Shown piece after piece: positions 34,301 to 42,518 of a DNA stretch of 64,000 nucleotides. The stretch's first letter is position 1; each line of letters starts with the position of its first letter. The stretch is taken from the NCBI GenBank assembly GCA_902774185.1, contig CACYHE010000006.1, positions 47,305 to 111,304 on the forward strand. The letters are read 5' to 3'. This stretch comes from an uncultured Bacteroidales bacterium (GTDB taxonomy: Bacteria > Bacteroidota > Bacteroidia > Bacteroidales > Paludibacteraceae). The notes under the pieces are model-generated. The model was given only the letters and a program-made list of their open reading frames with translations, was not told the origin of the DNA and searched no databases. The translations under genes and the position numbers were made by a program.

Positions 34301-37300
34301 CGTATCTATGGAGAGGTAGACCTATCGACAAAGATACCATTCTGGAAGATCGATGGAAAACGACCTTCCTTGGCTTGGACTCTATCTATCGTCTGGAATT
34401 GACGGTTCTGCCTACATACTACTTCTCGGAAACAAAATACCTGTGTCCGGGCGAAGGATATAACTTCAAGAGCCAATACATCACCACCCCGGGTGTGTAC
34501 TATGATTCGCTCATCTCGTCCGATCTATGCGATAGTATCCGTGTGCTCAACTTGATTCCCGCACCGAAGTATTTCATCCCGGAGACAATGACCTACGTCT
34601 ATGACACCGAGTTGCCGTTATTATGGCATGGCAAATTATTGCCCGGAGAAGGTATATACTACGACTCGCTCACAACGCAAGTCGGACATCCTTGCGACAG
34701 TGTCTATCAAGTAACCGTTCTCCACACGCAGACTTATAATTTCGAAGTGAATGAAAGTATCTGCGAAGGTACCTATTTCGAATGGGAGGGGGGTAAGTAT
34801 TTTGAATCGGGTGACTACACCAAGCGGTATAAATCCATCCATAACCTAGATTCTATCCGCACCCTTCACCTGACAGTGAACGAAGTCAAAGTGACACATA
34901 TCTCCAGAAACCTGTGTAAGGGAGAGGAGTTTCCTTTCCTTGACACCGTCCTGAGGGAGCCGACCATTTATCGGGATACGCTTATCAATCCCAACACGCT
35001 CTGCGACAGTATCTTCGAAGTGGTCGTCAACTGGTACGACAATTCCGAAACGGTGATAAACCACATCTTGTGTGGTAACAAAACACTACAACTCAACGGC
35101 GTTGATATCACCCATGAAGGTGTTTATTACGAAACCACCAAAGCGCAATCCAGCGGGTGCGACAGCGTCACCAAACATATCGTGACCATAGGAACACCCT
35201 ATTACACCGAAGAGAAATATGTCATCCGCAAAGGCGAATCATATACTTGGCATCACTGCGGCGTACCGGTTACCTTGTATCAAGAAGGCGAATACTGGGA
35301 TAGTTGCCATACTGCCTTGGGCTGCGATAGTGTGATGAAACTGACGCTGGCCTTCTTTAAAGATGTCGTCTTCCCTACACGTTATGACACGATCTGTTAT
35401 ACCGACCTGCCGTATATCTGGGATACCTATCCTATCACAAAAGCCGTTACGGAAGAGGGACTCCGGTATGACACTTGTTTCGGCAACGGAGCAGACACGA
35501 TCCGTTCGCTGCACCTGACCATTATTCCTACCGTGCGAGCCTCCGAAACGCTCGAGTTCTGTTATGGAGAGAGTCATGTGATCAATGGGGTACGCTACAC
35601 CGAAGATGCCGTTGTCACAGATACCCTGCCCGGTAAACAAGGGTGTGACTCTATCGTGACCTACCATCTTAAGTTCTACCCGAGATACGAAGAGACCCGA
35701 ACCATCAAACTCACCTCGGCACGTCCTACCTACGATGTGACGAAAGCAGATGGTGAGGTCGTCACTATCCGAACGAAAGGTGTCTATGTCTTCCACTACG
35801 AGAGTGTACACGGTTGTGATTCGATGGTAACGCTCATTGTGGACGAATGCACTACGCCGATCGTCCATACAATCCCCTATAACATATGTAAGGGAGATGC
35901 CATCATCATCAATGGAAAACGTATCACACAAGCGGGAAGTTATGACTTCTTCTTTAGCTCAATCGACGGATGTGATTCCATCGTCCGATATGTGGTCAAA
36001 GAGAACCCGTCCTTTGAGAACGAAGAAACAGCTACCATGTGTAAGAATAGTGTGTACGTTTGGCGCGGACACAGACATGATACCCTCATCACACGTCAAG
36101 GTACCTATTTCGACTCGCTCAAGACCAAACTCGGATGTGATAGCGTATATATCCTCAAGTTGTCGTACAAACGAACCGACCTCATTGACTCTATCATCCC
36201 TTGGTGTGCATCGGACCTGCCCTATTCGTACAAAAATAAAGAGTACTACGAAGACAATGTCTTCTATGACACTTTAGCAAATAACATAGAGGGCTGCGAC
36301 AGCGTGATCAGATATACATATAAAGTGAACTACCACTGCTCGGCTTACGACCAATACCATCGTTGCGTAGGGCAGACCAAGATCATTGACAACATGGTAA
36401 TCGACCACGAGGGTACCTATTACCACCACCACCTGACTGCCGATGGACAAGACTCCTTGTACCGTTTCACTGTACATGACGTAACGCCCTTCAGAGACAC
36501 TATCAGACGCTCTGGATGTGACTCCATCGAATTCCGAGGAAAGATGTACTACGCACGTGGACCGGGACGAGAACATTTCGGTGTGGATCTGACCTTCCCT
36601 TTGATCGACGAAGAAGGATGCGACAGTCTTATCCACCTTGACCTCACCATCAATATGTCCTCACCGACGCATGTATATAGCAAGACGATTGCCGACTTTG
36701 ACTCCGTTCCTTTCGGACCGTTCTACTATAACACCCCGGGACCTCACAGCATCACCTATACAAATATCCATGGCTGCGACAGTACGGAGATTCTCCAACT
36801 GACGGTGCTGGAGACAGAGTATCCGGAAATCGTGCATTATCAACTGTGTGCTGGGGATCCGAGAGGTATAGAAGTATTCGGGAAACGCTATACAGCCGAT
36901 CAGGAGTACACCTATATCGTCGATACGACTTGGTTAGCCGGAAGACCGGTGATCCGAACGGCCGATATCACGGTACGTAATCCGTTCATCATCACACGTT
37001 TCGATGCCCAAGAGAACCAACTTATCTGCTCTGACTTCGAAACCTTGTTCAATGTGAACTTTACTGCAGCAGATCCGCTGAACCTGCCTGATTACTACGC
37101 TGTGGACTTCCTCGTCGGAGATTTCGAAGCACACCCGATGCATCAGGAACATCCGGTGAACGGAAAGACTACGCTCGACATATCAATGCACGGACAAGGC
37201 AAATACATCATCCCGGGTAACTACCGCTATCGTCTCAAATTCTGGTCTGCTGCCTGCGAATATAACGACACTACCTTCGAAGGTTCTATCCTCGTACGCT

Positions 37301-37818
37301 ATCCGGCAGATGTCATGGAGTCTTCTTGGGACGACGCTGTTATGCTCGTTAACGAGAAATACAACGGAGGAAACTGGGTCTTCAAAGCACCTTACAGATG
37401 GCAGGTGCTTTCTTCCCAAGGTGTGGATAAGACGGCCCTTGTTGCCGGTGATGCTACCCAACCCTACCTCTACTCGCCGGCTTTGGAAGAAGGAGACCGG
37501 ATCATCGCTACGCTCATGCGCGAAGGGTACGATGAACCCATCCCCTCTTGCGAGTATATCTTCACGCCTACCCTCTCATTGCTAACGAACGCGATACTCG
37601 TGTACCCGTCCGCTGTCAAAGCAAGGATGCCGATCACCGTTTCCGCTAACCATGCCGGTACGTTCCGACTGATGGATTATACGGGACGAACCTATAGCAC
37701 CGGTTCCTTTATTGAAGGAGAGACGCAGATCACCATGCCGGGAGTGGAAGGATGTTATATTATCGTACTCAAAGATGAACAAGGCAATAAGAAAACCCAA
37801 AAACTCATTGTCTATTAA
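31387..37818 (+). CDS. giant secreted repeat protein with full type A T9SS sorting domain
   Basis: 2143 residues. Signal peptide to ~28 (ends VTAFAANY). From ~30 to ~1830 the protein is about 28 degenerate tandem repeats of ~60-70 residues. Each has a pattern like C..(D/E).PY.W.G......G.Y.D(S/T)L...GCDSIY.L.LTV; the CDS triplet recurs almost every time (GCDSICHLHL, GCDSIIHLHL, GCDSVYRLYL, GCDSLIHLDL). A region at ~1850-2000 has Ig-like character. The C-terminal ~75 residues are a classical sorting domain (NAILVYPSAVKARMPITVSA, FRLMDYTGRTY, GCYIIVLKDEQGNKKTQKLI), so it should be exported by the type IX system and anchored or released at the surface. The two Cys per repeat may form disulphides. 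Probably an adhesin or a structural fibre. Confidence 0.88.
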   Translation: MKKSYQHTLWSAALVLLLSLCSVTAFAANYTINMPPENVSICKADLPYPWMGKDRTAAGKYTEKVTSPDQREDVTTKVDTVRVYTLNLKTFDYYIDDKYFELCDECSFSYNGKTYTYNAPGVYNDTIKKSDPCPTVLRLHVFKQTEWHFYDTVHWCAGSTYDWYGQQLTEYGDYVAEDVDSLRFLHLIMHNTVERFDTASICQGEEYWWMRNKYTQTGDYTNSKLKTRYGCDSICHLHLEVLPVPVPVHFYDSVCQGSYIERTSLMDGHKIRITKDTVYNDTIRSSNMCDSVISWHFYFKPTFFQEDVIQHFEGDAVEWHDKTYTKDGIYQDSALNRFQCDSIWQLRLITKYELYRQITRCDGDTAMHGKTVVTQNTVFIDTLLTSRGADSIIHTSYNFVMPFYSRESITICESDIVEWTGHFADHKNPYLIDPVTGDSTPVYMMLEATADNSPRTFYDIYHLDNGCDSTYEITVNARKTYYKDTLVIWCKDSLDKYGPFEWVDMYGNTQQWSAHNIDTVIITSLGSTQPDILHYSTGGEGWTPISGGCDSLERLRLIVTESCSLDTVYLCPGGSLSIDGFTYTKPGRYANWMPSFGSDVRDSLHTFDIIQAEAKEVDVYQLVRQSELPYKWYGKLLYTTGVYHQTDQTIHGCDSIIHLHLTVAPTKYADGGTVDFCIGQDQEIILPHSGHVITPQSNTDNYLDTVPYQFTFVDGEGHTQSIMADSVVTYHLIGHGSFFKNEEDFIKKGGTYVWHDHGQTRIIDQPGVYFDSCTNIWGCDSVYRLYLVEVENWYFPTTAYVCQNDLPYVWHGKDLYKDSTYFDSLPTQHGMDSVYELRLFVQKAYVIDTFVYICHDDIYRHNGKVIPIEEGVSAYIFDDTLKTRFTGCDSIYRYHLYRTPKTITSDTVIYIEKGNTCTWNRTGKEYSALGFYYDTIRSPHTNCDSIIYTLEVREDQPLHDTLRVSVCKSEMPYLWRGRPIDKDTILEDRWKTTFLGLDSIYRLELTVLPTYYFSETKYLCPGEGYNFKSQYITTPGVYYDSLISSDLCDSIRVLNLIPAPKYFIPETMTYVYDTELPLLWHGKLLPGEGIYYDSLTTQVGHPCDSVYQVTVLHTQTYNFEVNESICEGTYFEWEGGKYFESGDYTKRYKSIHNLDSIRTLHLTVNEVKVTHISRNLCKGEEFPFLDTVLREPTIYRDTLINPNTLCDSIFEVVVNWYDNSETVINHILCGNKTLQLNGVDITHEGVYYETTKAQSSGCDSVTKHIVTIGTPYYTEEKYVIRKGESYTWHHCGVPVTLYQEGEYWDSCHTALGCDSVMKLTLAFFKDVVFPTRYDTICYTDLPYIWDTYPITKAVTEEGLRYDTCFGNGADTIRSLHLTIIPTVRASETLEFCYGESHVINGVRYTEDAVVTDTLPGKQGCDSIVTYHLKFYPRYEETRTIKLTSARPTYDVTKADGEVVTIRTKGVYVFHYESVHGCDSMVTLIVDECTTPIVHTIPYNICKGDAIIINGKRITQAGSYDFFFSSIDGCDSIVRYVVKENPSFENEETATMCKNSVYVWRGHRHDTLITRQGTYFDSLKTKLGCDSVYILKLSYKRTDLIDSIIPWCASDLPYSYKNKEYYEDNVFYDTLANNIEGCDSVIRYTYKVNYHCSAYDQYHRCVGQTKIIDNMVIDHEGTYYHHHLTADGQDSLYRFTVHDVTPFRDTIRRSGCDSIEFRGKMYYARGPGREHFGVDLTFPLIDEEGCDSLIHLDLTINMSSPTHVYSKTIADFDSVPFGPFYYNTPGPHSITYTNIHGCDSTEILQLTVLETEYPEIVHYQLCAGDPRGIEVFGKRYTADQEYTYIVDTTWLAGRPVIRTADITVRNPFIITRFDAQENQLICSDFETLFNVNFTAADPLNLPDYYAVDFLVGDFEAHPMHQEHPVNGKTTLDISMHGQGKYIIPGNYRYRLKFWSAACEYNDTTFEGSILVRYPADVMESSWDDAVMLVNEKYNGGNWVFKAPYRWQVLSSQGVDKTALVAGDATQPYLYSPALEEGDRIIATLMREGYDEPIPSCEYIFTPTLSLLTNAILVYPSAVKARMPITVSANHAGTFRLMDYTGRTYSTGSFIEGETQITMPGVEGCYIIVLKDEQGNKKTQKLIVY

Positions 37819-37829
37819 TACGATCTACT

Positions 37830-38942
37830 ATTAACCGTATCACTTACACATTATCCGAGTTATGCTCCCTCATAGGAGAGGTGCTGGACGACAGTCTGGC
37901 ACCTTCTTATTGGGTCAAAGCTGAGATAAGCAGCCTCAGCATCAAAGGCGGACATATGTACCTTGAATTAGTAGAAAGTCAAAAGTCGAAAGTCGAAAGA
38001 GGGGTAGCCGCCAAGATGCGTGCTACCTGCTGGAGCGGAACACAGGAGATGCTCTCTGCTTATTTCGAATCAGAAACGGGACAGACACTCCAACCCGGGA
38101 TAGCAGTACTGGTAGAGACCGAGGTCCAATACCACCCCGTCTATGGACTTAGTCTCTCTATCACCAACATCGACCCATCGTACACCCTCGGCGATATCGC
38201 ACGGCAACGCCAACAAACGATCCTCCAACTGCAGAAAGACGGTCTGCTGGATGCCCAACAACTGCTCCCCTTACCGACCCTTATCCGCCGTATCGCCGTT
38301 ATCTCATCCCCCAGCGCCGCAGGATACGAAGATTTCAAACACCAGTTGGAACATTCAACCTTCAACTTTCAACTTTCAACTTTCTTTGCTACCATGCAAG
38401 GCGAATCCGCTGCCAAATCCATCCTCGCCGCACTCGAAGAAATAAGCCAACAGTTAACCGCTAATAGCCAACAGCCTTTTGATTGCGTCGTAATCATCCG
38501 AGGCGGCGGCGCCACCACTGACCTCTCTTGCTTCGACGACTATGAGTTATGCGCGGTCTGTGCGCAATTCGAGATTCCTGTCCTTACCGGTATCGGACAC
38601 ACACGCGACATATCGGTCCTTGACCTTGTGGCACACGAAGCCCTCAAGACACCTACCGCCGTGGCGGAATGGCTCATTCATCGGATGGAGGACCAAACCA
38701 ACCGGATCAACGATCTGCTGCAACGACTTCAACGCACCGCCGAACGACAGATACTTATTCGCCGACATCGTATCGACATGCTCGAACAACGACTCGCAGC
38801 CTGCAACCCCGAACGTATCTACCAAATGGGATACTCGCTGCTTACCAAAAACGGCAAAGTCGTTCGCTCCGTGAATGACTTACAAGAGGGAGATAAGGTA
38901 GTAACCCACCTGGCGGACGGTAGTCGTGAACTGAAAGTATGA
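37830..38942 (+). CDS. xseA: exodeoxyribonuclease VII large subunit
   Basis: Degrades single-stranded DNA together with XseB. The visible family sequence starts before the first standard start codon (GTG 37881). The in-frame peptide ITYTLSELCSLIGEVLDDSL matches the usual XseA N-terminus, but only ATT (37830) or ATA (37818) codons are available in front of it. The coordinates given assume the ATT. OB domain (PSYWVKAEISSLS, GHMYLELVE) to ~115; catalytic domain with RIAVISSPSAAGYEDF, VIIRGGGATTDLSCFDDYEL, TGIGHTRDISVLDLVAHEALKTPTAVAEW; coiled coil; C-terminal GYSLLTKNGKVV. Three tandem-word segments are inserted in frame (VESQKSKVERG, STFNFQLSTFF, QQLTANSQQP), all in loops. Confidence 0.88.
   Translation: MNRITYTLSELCSLIGEVLDDSLAPSYWVKAEISSLSIKGGHMYLELVESQKSKVERGVAAKMRATCWSGTQEMLSAYFESETGQTLQPGIAVLVETEVQYHPVYGLSLSITNIDPSYTLGDIARQRQQTILQLQKDGLLDAQQLLPLPTLIRRIAVISSPSAAGYEDFKHQLEHSTFNFQLSTFFATMQGESAAKSILAALEEISQQLTANSQQPFDCVVIIRGGGATTDLSCFDDYELCAVCAQFEIPVLTGIGHTRDISVLDLVAHEALKTPTAVAEWLIHRMEDQTNRINDLLQRLQRTAERQILIRRHRIDMLEQRLAACNPERIYQMGYSLLTKNGKVVRSVNDLQEGDKVVTHLADGSRELKV
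37973..38002 (+). repeat. in-frame AAGTCGAAAGTC array inside xseA
   Basis: GTAGAAAGTCAAAAGTCGAA plus AGTCGAAAGAG encodes VESQKSKVERG in the OB-domain loop after YLELVE. The same words are found at 18360-18393. Confidence 0.75.
38348..38384 (+). repeat. in-frame TTCAACTTTCAACTTT array inside xseA
   Basis: ACATTCAACCTTCAACTTTC and AACTTTCAACTTTC encode HSTFNFQLSTF between KHQLE and FATMQGE. A second small array (AACAGTTAACCGCTAATAGC, then CAACAG) at 38446-38478 encodes QQLTANSQQ. Confidence 0.75.
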
Positions 38943-39694
38943 TTCTAAGCAAAGAACAACGGATCGGTGCAACAATCCTCTTCGGCATCGCTTTGGTTGC
39001 ATGGATAACTGTCGCCGTATGGCCTTCCCGTCAACCCCATCTTTCCGAACCTCCCCAAACACCCAAACATCGTTCGTGGGAAGAACGCAAAGACTCTATG
39101 CGACGTGTGGACTCTATTCGTTTTGCAGAATGGTCAGCCGAACGCGAACAACGCTATGACTCCTTCCGTATCGCTGACTCTCTTCGACGACTGGAACGCA
39201 AGAACGAACTCAAACAACTGCGGGATTCAGCACGCATCGCCGACTCCCTCTGGCGGGACTCGATGGGCATCTTCTTCGCCAAACAAGTAAAAAAAGACAC
39301 TATCATCGACCTCAACCACTGCGACACCACCGACCTGCTCTATATACGCGGTGTCGGTAAATACACCGCTATCCAAATCATCCGGTATCGCGAACAACTC
39401 GGTGGGTACTACTCACCGTTCCAACTGACAGAAGAACCCTTTACCAAATGTCATCTTGATACCCTCCTCTATCGTTTTACGGCCGATACAACCGCTATCA
39501 TCACCATCCCCGTCAACTCTGCATCTATCGAGATTCTCCAACGCCATCCCTATATCCGGTATAACCAGGCGAAAGCCATCTATAATCTGCGACGCAAGAA
39601 ACTCAAACTGCTCTCCATAGACGACCTGCAAGACGTACCGGAATTGACTCCAAAAGACCTGCAACAGATAGCTCCGTACCTCAATTTTGAGTAA
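38939..39694 (+). CDS. membrane-anchored helix-hairpin-helix (ComEA-like) protein
   Basis: 251 residues. An N-terminal membrane segment (ATILFGIALVAWITVAVWP, ~12-30) is followed by a charged coiled-coil linker rich in RDSxRxADSLRR units (~50-110). Two HhH modules in the periplasm come next: DLNHCDTTDLLYIRGVGKYTAIQIIRYR (~125-155) and VNSASIEILQRHPYIRYNQAKAIYNLR (~195-225). HhH proteins of this type bind double-stranded DNA without sequence preference and bring it to ComEC. It overlaps xseA by 4 nt. The paired comEC at 29065 supports a transformation role; a housekeeping DNA-binding role is the alternative. Confidence 0.82.
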   Translation: MILSKEQRIGATILFGIALVAWITVAVWPSRQPHLSEPPQTPKHRSWEERKDSMRRVDSIRFAEWSAEREQRYDSFRIADSLRRLERKNELKQLRDSARIADSLWRDSMGIFFAKQVKKDTIIDLNHCDTTDLLYIRGVGKYTAIQIIRYREQLGGYYSPFQLTEEPFTKCHLDTLLYRFTADTTAIITIPVNSASIEILQRHPYIRYNQAKAIYNLRRKKLKLLSIDDLQDVPELTPKDLQQIAPYLNFE

Positions 39695-39702
39695 ATTTCC
39701 AA

Positions 39703-39750
39703 AAAAGTGTCATACACTCTTGTGTATGTCATTTTTTTTTAGTACCTTTG
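39703..39750 (+). promoter_or_regulatory. terminator hairpin fused with promoter (ddl operon)
   Basis: GTGTCATACAC (39707-39717), loop TCTT, GTGTATGTCAT (39722-39732), then T9: an intrinsic terminator after the HhH gene. TTGTGTATGTCA begins at 39720, and TACCTTTG follows at 39743-39750, register 23. The hairpin differs by one base from the one at 18504-18529. Confidence 0.75.
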
Positions 39751-39775
39751 CAGCGTTTTTTAGATTAGGGGTAAA

Positions 39776-40738
39776 ATGAAACGAAAGATAGCGATTATAG
39801 CAGGCGGAGACAGTAGCGAACACGAGGTGTCGCTCCGCTCGGCTGCAGGACTCTATTCCTTTATGGACAAAGACCGTTACGACGTCACTATTGTCGTCTT
39901 TGACGGCAAGAATTGGCATACCGAGGACGGCGAACCTATCGATAAGAATGATTTTTCTTTTACGCGTGCGGGCGTGAAGCATACCTTTGACTTTGCGTAC
40001 ATCACGATCCACGGTACGCCGGGAGAGAACGGGATACTGCAGGGTTACCTCGATATGATCGGTATGCCCTACTCCTGTTGCGGAGTCTTAGCCGCAGCGC
40101 TGACCTTCAACAAATATGCCTGCAACCACTATCTCTCCTATTTCGGTTTTCATATCGCCAACAGTCTGATGCTTCGGGCTGGACAGAAACTGCCGAACGC
40201 ACCGAAGATAGCCGAAACCCTCGGTTTGCCCTGTTTCATCAAATCGAACGTAGGCGGCTCGTCCTTCGGGTGTACCAAGGTAAAAACGGTCGAAGACATC
40301 TATCCAGCTATCGAGCGGGCGTTCCAAGAGGGCGATGAGGTCATCTGCGAATCGTTTATGCAAGGTACCGAAGTGACCTGCGGCGTGTATAAGACCAAAA
40401 ACAAAGCCGTCGCGTTCCCGATCACTGAAGTGGTGACGCACAATGAGTTCTTCGACTATGATGCCAAGTACAAAGGGCAGGTCGATGAGATCACACCGGC
40501 ACGTATCCCTGATGCTATCCGCGATAAGATACAAGCCGAGACCCTGCGCCTGTACGACATCATCGGTGCACAAGGAATTATTCGGGTCGATTGGATCATT
40601 ACGGGAGACAAACTCAACCTCCTTGAGGTTAACACCACACCGGGTATGACGCCCACCTCGTTCATCCCGCAACAAGTGCGTGCCGCAGGGCTCGACATCA
40701 AAGATGTTCTCACCGATATTATTGAAAACAAGTTTTGA
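39776..40738 (+). CDS. ddl: D-alanine--D-alanine ligase
   Basis: 320 residues. ATP-dependent ligation of two D-Ala for peptidoglycan precursors, cytoplasmic. ATP-grasp landmarks: GGDSSEHEVSLRSA (~residue 10), HGTPGENGILQGYLDMIGMP (~78), CFIKSNVGGSSFGCTKV (~152), ESFMQGTEVTCGVY, and RVDWIITGDKLNLLEVNTTPGMTPTSFIP (Mg2+ site, ~270-300). Length normal. The ATG is ~25 nt after the -7 box. First gene of an operon with the polyprenyl synthase, which starts 1 nt after its stop. Confidence 0.96.
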   Translation: MKRKIAIIAGGDSSEHEVSLRSAAGLYSFMDKDRYDVTIVVFDGKNWHTEDGEPIDKNDFSFTRAGVKHTFDFAYITIHGTPGENGILQGYLDMIGMPYSCCGVLAAALTFNKYACNHYLSYFGFHIANSLMLRAGQKLPNAPKIAETLGLPCFIKSNVGGSSFGCTKVKTVEDIYPAIERAFQEGDEVICESFMQGTEVTCGVYKTKNKAVAFPITEVVTHNEFFDYDAKYKGQVDEITPARIPDAIRDKIQAETLRLYDIIGAQGIIRVDWIITGDKLNLLEVNTTPGMTPTSFIPQQVRAAGLDIKDVLTDIIENKF

Positions 40739-40739
40739 T

Positions 40740-41708
40740 ATGATCGATATTAATAAAGCCATAGAGGCATTAGACTGGAATAAGGAACCGAAAGGTTTGT
40801 ATGAACCGATCGCCTACACACTTGCTTCCGGAGGTAAACGTCTTCGTCCCACCTTAGCACTCATAGCAGCCGATGCCATCGTCAACGGCGGACTGCTTAA
40901 CGGCGATGCCATTGAGCAGACACTGCCTGCAGCCCTCGCGCTGGAGATATTCCATAACTTCACCCTTCTTCATGACGATGTGATGGACAAAGCACCTGTT
41001 CGTCGTGGACGTGAGACCGTTCATGTCAAATGGAACGACAACACCGCCATCCTCTCAGGAGACCAAATGCTCATCGAGGCTTACAAGCAGTTGGCAAAAG
41101 TGCCGGCAAACAAACTGCCGCAGGTGCTTAACTGGTTCAACGAGATGGCTACCGCTATTTGCGAAGGACAACAGTACGACATGGACTTCGAGCATATGAG
41201 TCAAGTATCCGTAGATGCCTATCTGCAGATGATAGAGAAGAAGACCTCCGTCCTCCTTGCCTACGCTATGCGTATCGGCGGATATATCGCCGGCGCTACT
41301 CCGGCACAACAAGACGCCCTTTATAACTACGGCTTGCATATCGGCATGGCGTTCCAGATTCAGGACGACATCCTCGATGTGTACGGTGACCCTGCTACCT
41401 TCGGAAAAACCATCGGCGGAGATATCTGCTCCAATAAGAAGACGATCCTCCTTATCTCCGCACTCGAGACAGCTGACGCAGAGACCAAAGCAGAACTGCT
41501 CCAATGGCTCATGACCACCGATCGCAATGATCAAAAAGTGGCAGAAGTGACCAAACTATATAACCAATTAGGTGTTCGTCAGACCTGCGAAGCAGTGATG
41601 GAAGAGCATACCGCGCAAGCACTCGCCCAACTGGACAAACTGCCCCAGAACGAAGCTATAGAGCACCTGCGCGAACTCGCCGAACTCCTTGCCACCCGCA
41701 AATCATAA
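40740..41708 (+). CDS. trans-polyprenyl diphosphate synthase
   Basis: 322 residues from the ATG directly after the ddl stop; the longer frame from 40680 overlaps ddl and is rejected. All-helical prenyltransferase: first Asp-rich motif LLHDDVMDKAPVRRG (~residue 80-94), GDQMLIEAYKQL, and second Asp-rich motif FQIQDDILDVYGDPATFGKT (~205-225), followed by GGDICSNKKT. It makes a medium- or long-chain polyprenyl-PP for quinones or the undecaprenyl/lipid-carrier pathway; product length cannot be read reliably from the sequence. Confidence 0.92.
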   Translation: MIDINKAIEALDWNKEPKGLYEPIAYTLASGGKRLRPTLALIAADAIVNGGLLNGDAIEQTLPAALALEIFHNFTLLHDDVMDKAPVRRGRETVHVKWNDNTAILSGDQMLIEAYKQLAKVPANKLPQVLNWFNEMATAICEGQQYDMDFEHMSQVSVDAYLQMIEKKTSVLLAYAMRIGGYIAGATPAQQDALYNYGLHIGMAFQIQDDILDVYGDPATFGKTIGGDICSNKKTILLISALETADAETKAELLQWLMTTDRNDQKVAEVTKLYNQLGVRQTCEAVMEEHTAQALAQLDKLPQNEAIEHLRELAELLATRKS

Positions 41709-41750
41709 AATAAATCGTACATCGTAAATCGTTAAATCGTAAATCGTTTT
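41702..41750 (+). repeat. tandem-word array (CGTAAATCGTTAAATCG) ending at a start codon
   Basis: AATAAATCGTACATCGTAAA, TCGTTAAATCGTAAATCG and TTTT fill the 42-nt gap and touch the ATG at 41751. Confidence 0.7.
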
Positions 41751-42518
41751 ATGCCTTATCGTCGATTACCCAACACAGACCTCGCCCGGTTACATGCCCT
41801 GCAGAACGCTATCCAGCGTGCCCAGAGTGCCGACTACACCGAACAGGTCATCCCGTACAAAGTGCTGAGCGAAGCACAACGGTTCTTGGTGTCCTTTGAG
41901 AACACGGTCATGCAGTCCAAAGATAACTACAAGTCCGGTGTGAACGCGAATAAACAGTACCGCCACATCGTGCAGAACGCACGTATGTATATATCCCACT
42001 TTATCCAGGTGCTCAACCTCGCCGTTATTCGCGGAGAGATCAAAAAGGAACAGAAACTGCTGTACGGACTCGATCCGCATCAACATATCGTGCCGGACCT
42101 CTCCACCGAGGAATACCTGCTCGAATGGGGACAGAAGATCATCGAAGGGGAACAAAAACGAATGGCGAACGGCGGATTCCCTATCTATAACCCTGCCATC
42201 AACAAGGTCAAAGTGCACTACGACATCTTCTGCGAACACCAACGCCAACATACCTTCCACGTCCAGAATACCGAACGCGTACAAGGAGACCTCGAACCCC
42301 TGCGCGCACAGGCGGACGAAATCATATTGAATATATGGAACCTCGTTGAGAACTATTATAAAGACGAACTCCCTTACGCCAAATTGATGAAATGCCAACT
42401 GTACGGACTCATCTATTATTACCGCAAGGGAGAAAGAAAACTTTCGGCCGAAACCGACCGAAAGCTACAACAGATACAGGACAGCCAACCCTTTATCCAA
42501 TGGTCTGCTGAGGAGTAA
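41751..42518 (+). CDS. conserved Bacteroidetes hypothetical protein
   Basis: 255 residues, no signal peptide or membrane segment. The N-terminus MPYRRLPNTDLARLHALQNA is highly characteristic of a conserved Bacteroidales family that I cannot name functionally. It is mostly helical and charged. The middle part holds YGLDPHQHIVPDLSTEEYLL and HYDIFCEHQRQHTFHV, and there is an acidic C-terminus. It follows the polyprenyl synthase in the same direction. Its last 26 nt overlap the end of the convergent cyclo-ligase gene. Confidence 0.75.
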   Translation: MPYRRLPNTDLARLHALQNAIQRAQSADYTEQVIPYKVLSEAQRFLVSFENTVMQSKDNYKSGVNANKQYRHIVQNARMYISHFIQVLNLAVIRGEIKKEQKLLYGLDPHQHIVPDLSTEEYLLEWGQKIIEGEQKRMANGGFPIYNPAINKVKVHYDIFCEHQRQHTFHVQNTERVQGDLEPLRAQADEIILNIWNLVENYYKDELPYAKLMKCQLYGLIYYYRKGERKLSAETDRKLQQIQDSQPFIQWSAEE

